From NCBI GenBank assembly GCA_015056905.1, contig SVFI01000003.1:124001-188000 (forward strand): a DNA stretch of 64,000 bases, in the 5' to 3' direction. A model generated the notes under the pieces. It worked only from the letters and a program-made list of their open reading frames with translations. It was not told where the DNA came from and did not search any database. The translations under genes were made by a program, and so were the position numbers. Numbering within the stretch: position 1 is the first letter of the stretch; each line of letters opens with the position of its first letter. Shown one piece after another: positions 51,211 to 59,305 of this stretch. The DNA is from Lachnospiraceae bacterium. GTDB taxonomy: Bacteria; Bacillota; Clostridia; Lachnospirales; Lachnospiraceae.

Positions 51211-52212
51211 TTAATAAAGCTGTGCCTGTACAGCAGTCAATGCCACAACTCCAACAATATCTTCCCAAGAACATCCACGTGACAGGTCATTTACAGGTTT
51301 TGCAATGCCCTGAAGCATCGGACCATAAGCCTCCGCCTTTCCGAGACGCTGCACCAGTTTGTATCCGATGTTACCACAGTCAAGGTTCGGGAAGACAAGG
51401 ACATTCGCCTTACCTGCCACCTCACTGCCCGGCGCCTTAGATTTGGCAACTGCCGGAACGAGTGCTGCATCTGTCTGCAGTTCTCCGTCGATACAAAGAT
51501 ATGGATACTGTTCTTTGGCAATTCGTGTTGCCTCCACCACTTTATCTACAAGCGGATGTTTCGCACTTCCCTTCGTAGAATGGGAAAGCATGGCAATCAT
51601 CGGTTTCACCCCGACAAGTGACTGGAAACTCTTTGCAGAGGTTTCCGCAATCGCTGCAAGTTCCTCTGCTGTCGGGTCCTGATTCAGACCGCAATCCGCA
51701 AACAGGAATGTTCCGTCTGCACCGTATTTACAATCCGGAACATCAATGATAAAGAAACCGGATACGAGCTTCACGCCCGGTGCTGTCTTGAGAATCTGAA
51801 GTGCCGGACGAAGCGTATCTGCTGTCGCATGACATGCTCCTGCCACCATTCCGTCCGCATCATTGGCTTTTACCATCATAACACCGAACGTAAGATAGTC
51901 ATTCAAAAGCTTTTCGCGCGCTTTTTCTATCGTCATACCCTTTGCTTTTCTTGTTTCATATAAAAGTTGCACATACTTTTCTGTCAGTTCGGAAGTTTTA
52001 GGATTCACGACAACAACACCGTCCAGTTCCACTTCCAACCATCCTGCACCGTCCATAATCTTTTCCTCATCGCCGACCATAATAATATCGGCAATGCCTT
52101 CTTCGATAATATGCGAAGCAGCAATCAAAGTACGCTTATCACTTGTCTCCGGCAGCACAATTGTCTTTCTGTCTGCACGGGCTTTTTCTTTAATCTTATC
52201 AATATATGACAT
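51211..52212 (-). CDS. pta: Phosphate acetyltransferase
   Basis: Interconverts acetyl-CoA and acetyl-phosphate. 333 residues, the short single-domain type, with TIVLPETSDKRTL, GMVAGACHATADTLRPALQ and KANVLVFPNLDCGNIGYKL. GAAGGGAG precedes the ATG. It has a promoter with a perfect -10. The usual partner ackA does not follow; the next leftward gene is the sigma factor after a terminator. Confidence 0.96.
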   Translation of the reverse strand: MSYIDKIKEKARADRKTIVLPETSDKRTLIAASHIIEEGIADIIMVGDEEKIMDGAGWLEVELDGVVVVNPKTSELTEKYVQLLYETRKAKGMTIEKAREKLLNDYLTFGVMMVKANDADGMVAGACHATADTLRPALQILKTAPGVKLVSGFFIIDVPDCKYGADGTFLFADCGLNQDPTAEELAAIAETSAKSFQSLVGVKPMIAMLSHSTKGSAKHPLVDKVVEATRIAKEQYPYLCIDGELQTDAALVPAVAKSKAPGSEVAGKANVLVFPNLDCGNIGYKLVQRLGKAEAYGPMLQGIAKPVNDLSRGCSWEDIVGVVALTAVQAQLY

Positions 52213-52260
52213 AGTTTTCTCCCTTCACCCTACTACCCCTATAGGGCGTTCTATAAATAC

Positions 52261-52289
52261 ATTATAATCCAAGGCTTCTCCAAGTACAA
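52261..52289 (-). promoter_or_regulatory. Sigma-A promoter of pta
   Basis: On the minus strand TTGTAC (52284-52289), 17 bases, TATAAT (52261-52266). The leader holds a CCCTATAGGG palindrome of unknown role. Confidence 0.65.
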
Positions 52290-52317
52290 GATGAAAAAGT
52301 GTACTAAAAAATGTACA

Positions 52318-52346
52318 TTGTACCTTTCTTTCAAATATGTTATTTT
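52318..52346 (+). promoter_or_regulatory. Probable promoter of tmcAL
   Basis: TTGTAC (52318-52323), 17 bases, TATTTT (52341-52346) preceded by TGT (extended -10). It diverges from the pta promoter. Confidence 0.45.
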
Positions 52347-52387
52347 ATTAGTATACGACTTTTATAAAAAGTTATTTGGAGGTTAGC

Positions 52388-53623
52388 ATGAAAATTGCCG
52401 GAATCATTGCAGAGTATAATCCGTTCCACAACGGGCATAAATATCACATCGAACAGACACGGAGAATAACAGGCGCAGACTTTATTATTGTTGTCATGAG
52501 CGGCAATTTTACGCAGCGCGGAACACCTGCCATTATCGATAAATATTCCCGTGCCCGTATGGCTTTGGAAAACGGTGCAGATATGGTACTGGAACTTCCG
52601 TCCTGCTACGCATGCGGAAGTGCGGAGTATTTTGCAGATGGCGCCATCGCCCTTCTTGACAAACTCGGTTGTGTGGATTATGTATGTTTCGGCAGCGAAT
52701 GCGGCGATATCGAACTGCTTCGTCCGATTGCCGAGATTCTTGCAACTGAGCCGGATGACTATCGTGAAATGCTCAAAGCCGAACTCAAAAACGGGGCCAC
52801 TTTCCCACGTGCCAGAAACCGTGCTTTGATTCACTGCATTCCATCCTTTGCCGAAAACGAAAATATCATCGGTTCGCCGAATAACATTCTCGGTATCGAA
52901 TATATGAAGAGCATCATCCGTCGTCACAGTAAGATTCAGCCTGTGACGATTCAGAGAACAGGTTCTGACTATCATTCCCAGCGTTTCAGTCAGCAGTACA
53001 GCTCTTCGCTTGCACTCAGACACTCGCTGGATGCGCAGGGTAACCTGTCAATGATTCGCGGTCAGGTTCCGGAAAATGTGTTTGCCATCATGGAAGAACA
53101 TTTCGGAAAAACATATCCAATCTTTCCGCGTGATTTTTCTGCCATGCTCAAATACAAATTACTTGTAGAGGAAGCAAATGGTTACACAGATTTTGTAGAT
53201 ATCAATGAAGATTTGTCCGACCGCATATTAAAAGTGCTGTATCAACCATATGACTACGAGCAAATGTGCGACATCTTAAAAACAAAAAACCTTACCTATG
53301 CGAGAGTCAGTCGTCTTCTGTGCCATATTTTATTAAACTTACGCAAAGAAGACATGCAGGATTACAAAGCCGGCGGAACAGTTTTTTATGCACGCGTACT
53401 CGGATTCCACGATGATGGCAGAGGTTTGTTAAAAACTTTGCAGCGCAATGCATCCATTCCGCTGATTACCAAAGTGACGGACGGCCGTAATATCGAATCC
53501 GAAATCGGCCGCAAACAGTTTGAACGCGGTATTTTGGCATCGCATATATATGAAAGCGTTGTCTCCAACAAATTCAGTTGCCCGATGCAAAACGAGTATC
53601 AGCGTCCGGTTATCACAATATAA
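52388..53623 (+). CDS. tmcAL: tRNA(Met) cytidine acetate ligase
   Basis: Makes N4-acetylcytidine at the wobble position of elongator tRNA-Met using acetate and ATP. Starts MKIAGIIAEYNPFHNGHKYHIEQ with the HxGH nucleotidyltransferase motif; VVMSGNFTQRGTPA follows. 411 residues, the normal size. ATG 52388 has GGAGG 6-7 bases upstream. Pta, which yields acetyl-phosphate, is divergent from it, but a functional link is only a guess. Confidence 0.95.
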   Translation: MKIAGIIAEYNPFHNGHKYHIEQTRRITGADFIIVVMSGNFTQRGTPAIIDKYSRARMALENGADMVLELPSCYACGSAEYFADGAIALLDKLGCVDYVCFGSECGDIELLRPIAEILATEPDDYREMLKAELKNGATFPRARNRALIHCIPSFAENENIIGSPNNILGIEYMKSIIRRHSKIQPVTIQRTGSDYHSQRFSQQYSSSLALRHSLDAQGNLSMIRGQVPENVFAIMEEHFGKTYPIFPRDFSAMLKYKLLVEEANGYTDFVDINEDLSDRILKVLYQPYDYEQMCDILKTKNLTYARVSRLLCHILLNLRKEDMQDYKAGGTVFYARVLGFHDDGRGLLKTLQRNASIPLITKVTDGRNIESEIGRKQFERGILASHIYESVVSNKFSCPMQNEYQRPVITI

Positions 53624-53640
53624 AAACTATAAAACATAAA

Positions 53641-53676
53641 AAGGCAGCCCTTTAAATCGAGTTAAAGAGCTGCCTT
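53641..53676. terminator. Bidirectional terminator between tmcAL and the UPF0210 gene
   Basis: AAGGCAGC (53641-53648) and GCTGCCTT (53669-53676) with further CTTTAA/TTAAAG pairing inside. A/T-rich flanks on both sides. Confidence 0.8.
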
Positions 53677-53692
53677 ATATTATATCCGCATT

Positions 53693-55057
53693 TTAGTTTT
53701 TGAAGCTGTGAATCGGTGCCGGAATTCTTCCGCCACGATTTACAAACGCATCACATCCGAACGGATTGACAGGCATAATCGGGGCATAACCTAACAACCC
53801 TCCGAATTCTACCGTCTCACCTACTCCTTTACCAATCACCGGAATGATACGAACCGCCGTCGTTTTCTGATTTACCATTCCGATTGCCATCTCATCTGCA
53901 ATGATTCCTGAAATGGTTGTTGCTTTGGTATCTCCCGGAATAGCTATCATATCAAGTCCGACGCTGCATACACATGTCATTGCCTCTAATTTCTCAAGTG
54001 TAAGTGCTCCTGCAAGCACCGCATCAATCATTCCCTGATCTTCGCTGACCGGAATAAACGCACCACTTAAGCCACCGACATAAGATGATGCCATAACACC
54101 GCCTTTTTTCACCTGGTCATTTAACAAGGCAAGAGCAGCCGTCGTCCCCGGTGCTCCCGCATACTCCAGTCCGATTTCACACAGGATATCTGCCACCGAA
54201 TCTCCGATTGCCGGCGTCGGTGCAAGAGATAAATCCACGATACCAAACGGAATACCAAGCATCTTGGATGCTTCCTTTGCTACAAGCTGACCGACACGCG
54301 TCACCTTAAATGCCGTCTTTTTAATTGTCTCACAAAGCACTTCAAAGCTTTCGCCACGCACTTTTTCAAGTGCAGTACGCACAACACCCGGACCTGAAAC
54401 TCCGACATTGATAATCGCGTCCGCTTCCGTCACACCGTGGAACGCTCCCGCCATAAACGGATTGTCGTCCGGCGCATTACAAAATACAACCAGCTTTGCA
54501 CATCCGAGAGAATCGTCCTCTTTCGTATACTCTGCTGTTTCTTTGATAATCTCTCCCATAAGCTTGACCGCGTCCATATTGATACCGGTTTTGGTCGACC
54601 CTAAATTTACGGAACTACATACACGCTCTGTCGTAGAAAGAGCTTCCGGGATGGAGCGAATCAAAAGTTCGTCCGCCTTCGTCATCCCTTTTGATACAAG
54701 CGCGGAATAACCGCCGATAAAATTCACCCCGACCTCTTTTGCTACTGTATCAAGCACTTTTGCAATCTGGGCAAAATCCGAAGTTGTCTTACAGCACGCC
54801 CCGCCGACAAGCGCAATCGGGGTTACACTGATGCGTTTATTGACAATCGGAATACCATATTCTTTCTCGATTTTATTTCCGGTCTCAATTAATTTGTCTG
54901 TTGTACTTCTTATTTTTTCATATATTTTTTTCTTACAAATTTCGAGATCTGAGTCGATACAATCCAAAAGACTGATACCGATTGTAATCGTTCTTACATC
55001 CAAATTCTCTTTTTCTATCATTTCATTTGTTTCTAAAACTTCGTATTGACTAATCAT
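53693..55057 (-). CDS. UPF0210/PFL (DUF711) family protein
   Basis: 454 residues, with the family-type segments [44 protein letters not shown] and [14 protein letters not shown]. The family resembles glycyl radical enzymes in overall length, but no catalytic glycine-radical motif RVxGY is seen. Biochemical function is unknown. It is always found with a small ACT-domain gene, here 49 bases upstream. CAAGGAG precedes the ATG. Confidence 0.92.
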   Translation of the reverse strand: MISQYEVLETNEMIEKENLDVRTITIGISLLDCIDSDLEICKKKIYEKIRSTTDKLIETGNKIEKEYGIPIVNKRISVTPIALVGGACCKTTSDFAQIAKVLDTVAKEVGVNFIGGYSALVSKGMTKADELLIRSIPEALSTTERVCSSVNLGSTKTGINMDAVKLMGEIIKETAEYTKEDDSLGCAKLVVFCNAPDDNPFMAGAFHGVTEADAIINVGVSGPGVVRTALEKVRGESFEVLCETIKKTAFKVTRVGQLVAKEASKMLGIPFGIVDLSLAPTPAIGDSVADILCEIGLEYAGAPGTTAALALLNDQVKKGGVMASSYVGGLSGAFIPVSEDQGMIDAVLAGALTLEKLEAMTCVCSVGLDMIAIPGDTKATTISGIIADEMAIGMVNQKTTAVRIIPVIGKGVGETVEFGGLLGYAPIMPVNPFGCDAFVNRGGRIPAPIHSFKN

Positions 55058-55105
55058 GACGATGTCTCCTTGTATATATTCTGTCTTATGGTGTAATCTG
55101 CATTT

Positions 55106-55378
55106 TTATACTCTGTGCATCATGTCAAATATTTCTTCTCTCTGACATTTAATCATAACACCGATTTCTTCTCCGACAGCCTTGAGGTCATCTGACATAT
55201 CTCCAAACGACTTAAGAGCATTGCTGCGGTCTACAATCATCATCATATTAAAATAGTCAGCAACGATGGTCTGTGAAATATCCAAAATATTAATCTGATT
55301 ATCTGCAAGGTATGTACAAACCTTCGCAATAATTCCAACGGTATCTTTTCCAACGACTGTTATAATTGTTTTTTTCAT
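55106..55378 (-). CDS. ACT domain protein (UPF0237)
   Basis: 90 residues, a single ACT domain: TIITVVGKDTVGIIAKVCTYLADNQINILDISQ. Likely a small-ligand sensor for the UPF0210 protein encoded downstream; the two genes are paired across Firmicutes and Archaea. CGAGGAGAC precedes the ATG. Confidence 0.93.
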   Translation of the reverse strand: MKKTIITVVGKDTVGIIAKVCTYLADNQINILDISQTIVADYFNMMMIVDRSNALKSFGDMSDDLKAVGEEIGVMIKCQREEIFDMMHRV

Positions 55379-55421
55379 CTCTCTGTCTCCTCGTAATTAT
55401 ATTTCGCTAAAATCTCTTGTT

Positions 55422-55450
55422 ATCATAAACGCTTGTATCTGTGAATGCAA
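55422..55450 (-). promoter_or_regulatory. Promoter of the ACT-UPF0210 pair
   Basis: On the minus strand TTGCAT (55445-55450), 17 bases, TATGAT (55422-55427). Weak -35, good -10. Confidence 0.5.
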
Positions 55451-55457
55451 GTACCAT

Positions 55458-56255
55458 TTATACTTCTATCAACCCGGAAGGCTCACTGCGCTCCGCTACG
55501 CGTATATCAAAATCTGAAGCCTGATACGGATTATCTCCCATCGTAACCTCAAGCCTTACCGCTTCATGCGCAAGCTGCGGTAGATTATTTTCCCGGCTTA
55601 AATGTCCAAGAAAAACATGTTTTAAATCATCATGCACAATCTCGCTCAAAAGTCTTCCTGCACTCTCATTGGAGAGATGTCCTTTTTTTCCTAAAATGCG
55701 CTGTTTTAAGTAATACGGATAAGGTCCGACCTGTACCATATTCACATCATGGTTTGCCTCAAGCAAAATAGCATCCAACCCTTTGAGCTGCTCGATGAGT
55801 TCCTGTGTGTAGTATCCCATATCCGTTGCGACTGCGACCGTACTCGCTTCATTTGATACTTTAAAACATACCGGTTCCGCCGCATCATGTGAAATCGGAA
55901 GTGCCTGTATCATCAGCGAACCAATGGATATATTTTCATTTCTGCGAATTATCTGAAAAAGCTGACCGTCAATATCTCCTACCGACTTCGCCACAGAAAT
56001 ACCGGCAATTGTTCCGCGCGTGGAATAAATCGGAACATCAAACTTTCTGGCAAGTACTCCAAGGCCTCCGATATGGTCAACATGTTCATGTGTCACAAGC
56101 ACTGCATCTAAATCTTTGCCGCTCACTCCGATGGAGTTAAGCCCTGCCTCAATCCGCTTTCCGCTGATACCTGCATCAATCAGAATATGCGTCGTGTCAT
56201 CTCCGATGTAAATACAGTTACCGCTGCTTCCGCTTGCTATACTAAGTAGTCTCAT
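55458..56255 (-). CDS. Metallo-beta-lactamase-fold hydrolase (WalJ/YycJ-like)
   Basis: 265 residues with the metal motif LVTHEHVDHIGG and further ligands LPISHDAAEP and LEANHDVNM, H of FLGHLSREN. The layout matches WalJ (YycJ), a nuclease-like protein linked to the WalKR system in Bacillus, but no walKR genes are present here. AGGATTAACTAG precedes the ATG. It follows the FtsA-like gene by 9 bases. Confidence 0.85.
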   Translation of the reverse strand: MRLLSIASGSSGNCIYIGDDTTHILIDAGISGKRIEAGLNSIGVSGKDLDAVLVTHEHVDHIGGLGVLARKFDVPIYSTRGTIAGISVAKSVGDIDGQLFQIIRRNENISIGSLMIQALPISHDAAEPVCFKVSNEASTVAVATDMGYYTQELIEQLKGLDAILLEANHDVNMVQVGPYPYYLKQRILGKKGHLSNESAGRLLSEIVHDDLKHVFLGHLSRENNLPQLAHEAVRLEVTMGDNPYQASDFDIRVAERSEPSGLIEV

Positions 56256-56264
56256 CTTCTCTAG

Positions 56265-58676
56265 TTAATCCTTCCAAAAGATTTCCAGTTCATCGCCGTT
56301 GTGAAGCGGTTCGATATACTGTGCTTTTCTTCCGTTGATCAGTGTTTCCACCATTTTTCCCTGCGGCTTTGACAAATCAAAATTAATCCGGTCAAACACG
56401 TCCACATAGATATAATCCGCTTTTCCCGTAAGCGTTACCGGATCCCCATTGACAATGACAGTTACTCCGTCTGCCGGATACCCAGACCCCGGTACTGTCG
56501 GTGTCGGTTCCGCCGGCTGAGGTGGGGCGGAAACTTCCTGCGGAGCAGGAGTTACCTGTGGTTCGCTCGTCTGTGGGGCTGTTACCGGCTGTGGTTTCGG
56601 TGCCGTCTTTGCCGCAAAACTGAAATTCGGCATGACCGGTCTTGATACCACCGGTGGCATCTGTCCCGTCTGATTAAAAGCAGTTGCAAATGCAGAAATA
56701 CGTTCTGCTGCTGCATAGGCTTTCGCCTTCTTTAATTCTTCTTCCACCTCTTCGGTTACCGGAGCTCTCGCAATCTCCTCTGCACGTCTCTTAGCACGCT
56801 CAAGCGGACTGAGCCCGTCATCTGAAGTTGCAGTCGGTTGCACCGTTTCACGCGGTTGCGTTGTCTCTTCATAACCGTCTGTTACCACTTCGTCCTCTTC
56901 AATTTCTGTATCCTGCGCCTCTTCCTTCTCCGGCTGTTCATAGGACCATTCAAGTGCAAAATTGTCATATACTTTTGTTTGTTTATCTGCAACGACATTA
57001 TTCACACGGATGACTGCCCCCTGCTCTAAGAGCACATCCATCACTTCCGTAACCTGCTCAACGGTATAATAATTGAGCATTTCGATAACATCACCATCCT
57101 GAATCTCATAGTAAGCTGTCTGCAACTCATCGTTTACACTGGCAAACTTCGGAAGTGTAATATTCTGACCATTGACCGTAATGCTGATAGTTTCTTTGTA
57201 TTCCGGAAATTTACCAAGCTGCTGTGTTGCTTTCTCACCCGCTGTCGAGCACTCTACGTTGATAACGTCGTTCGCCCGAATCGGAGTATGTATATCCGCA
57301 GGATTTCCGTTCAGAAGAATCACTGCCGATTCACCTCGTCCGCCGCGAAGCGTCTTTTCCTTCCCGTTGAATGTAAACGTCAGACCTTCTCCCCGTTTCG
57401 GGAATAAATCCTCATTCGGGAATTCTGCCTGAATCGCTGCATCCACCACCGCAAGCTTGTTGTTATCATATAATTTGACTCTCTGTCCGTTAAAAGTAAC
57501 AAACATAAAGTTGTTGCTCTGCTCATAGAAATTCAAGCAGATACCGACCGGTGTCACAAGAAGAGAATCCTTCACGATATCTCTCGGAAGAAAATCAATT
57601 TTCTGCATGACTTCTTCCCCGCGAAGCGCACATCTCTCCGCCGGAATACCGAGACGCTCTGCCACACATTTCGTGTATCCTTCTATCTTTCCGCCGCCGC
57701 CGACAACAAATACCGCGCTGACCGGTTTATCTCCGTTGAGTTCTTTGATTTTATCTGCTGCCTGCACTGCCATAGATGTCATATTGTCCTCCACAATGTG
57801 AAGCACTTCCTCTCTGGCAATTTTCTGCGGAAGACCCATAATATCTTTGTACTCTACTGTCTCGGACTTCTCTATTCCGCATTTAATCTGCTCCGCCGTT
57901 TTAAAATCGACGAGACAATGTCTTGCAATATCCTCTGTCAGACAATCTCCTGCAACCGGCAACATTCCGTAAGCTACAATACTGCCATCCTTCGTAATGG
58001 AAATATCGCTTGTTCCTGCTCCGACGTCTATCAGGGCAATATTTAACATACGGTACATCTGCGGAATCGCAACTTCCATCGCTGCAATCGGCTCGAGCGT
58101 AAGATTTGCCACTTCCAATCCCGCAAGTTCTACCGCCTTATACAGACCATCGACCACATCGTCCGGCAGGAAAGTCGCAATCAAATCCGCAGCAATCGTC
58201 TTTGCTTTGTGATTCTCAAGATTGCTCATCGGATATCCGTTCATAAAATATCGCATCACCGTATAACCGACGCAGTAAAATTTCATATCGAGGTCGTTCT
58301 CTTTCTGGAATTGCTCATATGCCTTTTCCACGCCGTAGGAATCAAGCGCAAAAATATCCTCTTTCGCAATGAGTTTCTCCCCCTCAAGATCAATCTCCAC
58401 ATGGGTTGTCACCGTACGAAGCACACGTCCGGCCGCAGCAATGCAAACCTGTTTCAATTCCTGTTTGGTCTCAATTTCCAACTCTTCCGTCACTTCACGA
58501 ATCATATCGCCTACCGCACCGATATCATGAATCTGTCCGTCAATCATCGCTCTCGTCTCATGCTCTTTCACGCGCTGAGCCACAACGATAAACCGGTCTT
58601 TCTCCAGATATCCTATCGTCCCTACAATGCTTCTCGTTCCGATATCAAGTCCATATACATATTTTGGTTGTTTCAT
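56265..58676 (-). CDS. FtsA-like actin-fold ATPase with long C-terminal extension
   Basis: 803 residues. Residues 1-~370 form an FtsA/PilM-like actin fold: YGLDIGTRSIVG (phosphate 1), IALIDVGAGTSDISI (phosphate 2) and VFVVGGGGKIEGY (adenosine). The family name cell division FtsA is common for it, but the C-terminal half is not FtsA. It holds several similar modules built around VNG/LNG...GDVIE (~430-570), a Pro/Glu/Thr-rich linker (~575-720) and another module at the end (VIVNGDPVTLTG; LHNGDELEIFWKD). ATG 58676 overlaps the coaE stop (ATGA). Function unknown. No membrane-binding amphipathic end was recognised. Confidence 0.82.
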   Translation of the reverse strand: MKQPKYVYGLDIGTRSIVGTIGYLEKDRFIVVAQRVKEHETRAMIDGQIHDIGAVGDMIREVTEELEIETKQELKQVCIAAAGRVLRTVTTHVEIDLEGEKLIAKEDIFALDSYGVEKAYEQFQKENDLDMKFYCVGYTVMRYFMNGYPMSNLENHKAKTIAADLIATFLPDDVVDGLYKAVELAGLEVANLTLEPIAAMEVAIPQMYRMLNIALIDVGAGTSDISITKDGSIVAYGMLPVAGDCLTEDIARHCLVDFKTAEQIKCGIEKSETVEYKDIMGLPQKIAREEVLHIVEDNMTSMAVQAADKIKELNGDKPVSAVFVVGGGGKIEGYTKCVAERLGIPAERCALRGEEVMQKIDFLPRDIVKDSLLVTPVGICLNFYEQSNNFMFVTFNGQRVKLYDNNKLAVVDAAIQAEFPNEDLFPKRGEGLTFTFNGKEKTLRGGRGESAVILLNGNPADIHTPIRANDVINVECSTAGEKATQQLGKFPEYKETISITVNGQNITLPKFASVNDELQTAYYEIQDGDVIEMLNYYTVEQVTEVMDVLLEQGAVIRVNNVVADKQTKVYDNFALEWSYEQPEKEEAQDTEIEEDEVVTDGYEETTQPRETVQPTATSDDGLSPLERAKRRAEEIARAPVTEEVEEELKKAKAYAAAERISAFATAFNQTGQMPPVVSRPVMPNFSFAAKTAPKPQPVTAPQTSEPQVTPAPQEVSAPPQPAEPTPTVPGSGYPADGVTVIVNGDPVTLTGKADYIYVDVFDRINFDLSKPQGKMVETLINGRKAQYIEPLHNGDELEIFWKD

Positions 58677-59284
58677 ATCTGCCTTTTGCACAGGTATACC
58701 CCCATTTTTTCATTTATCTGTTTTTTTGTCTCTTCAAAACTGCCCGAATTGTCGAGCACATACGAACACGCCTCACGAAAAAGTTGCTCACTGAGTTGCT
58801 TTTCCATAATAGAAGTTATCTTCTCATCAGAATAGCCCCGGCTTACCTTCAGACGTTCTCTGCGCACTGTTTCATTCGCATACACATACCAAAGTTCATC
58901 GACGATTTCGTCGTAATGTTCTTCTATTAAAAGCGCTGCCTCCAAAAAGAAAAAATCATAAACCTGCGCTTCCTTTTCTCTCGCGATTTCCTGCTCAACA
59001 TATGTGCGTACTGCCGGATGAATGATGGCATTAACCGCAGCAAGCTTCCCCATATCGGAAAATATCGCCTGCGCCATCTTTAATTTATCTATCGCGCCGT
59101 CTTCCTTCACAATCTGAGTCCCGAGACATTCAATAACCGGCTCATAGCATGGCATTCCCGGCTCCTTCAGGAGGTTCGCCACATCATCTGCGAGCAAGAT
59201 GCGCGCCTTGTAATTGGCCTCCAAATACCTCAGCACCGCCGATTTTCCACAGCCGACACCGCCCGTAATTCCTATTATAATCAT
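58673..59284 (-). CDS. coaE: Dephospho-CoA kinase
   Basis: Last step of CoA synthesis. 203 residues with P-loop GITGGVGCGKSAVLRYLE and the LADDVAN and YDFFFLEAALLIE segments. AAAGGAAATT precedes the ATG. It lies between polA and the FtsA-like gene, the standard polA-coaE order of Firmicutes. Confidence 0.97.
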   Translation of the reverse strand: MIIIGITGGVGCGKSAVLRYLEANYKARILLADDVANLLKEPGMPCYEPVIECLGTQIVKEDGAIDKLKMAQAIFSDMGKLAAVNAIIHPAVRTYVEQEIAREKEAQVYDFFFLEAALLIEEHYDEIVDELWYVYANETVRRERLKVSRGYSDEKITSIMEKQLSEQLFREACSYVLDNSGSFEETKKQINEKMGVYLCKRQI

Positions 59285-59305
59285 GACTGAATTTCCTTTG
59301 TCTGC

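Noticed and set aside
52340-53023. 227-codon minus-strand ORF
   Set aside because: Antisense shadow of tmcAL, which has a clear start, motif and length.
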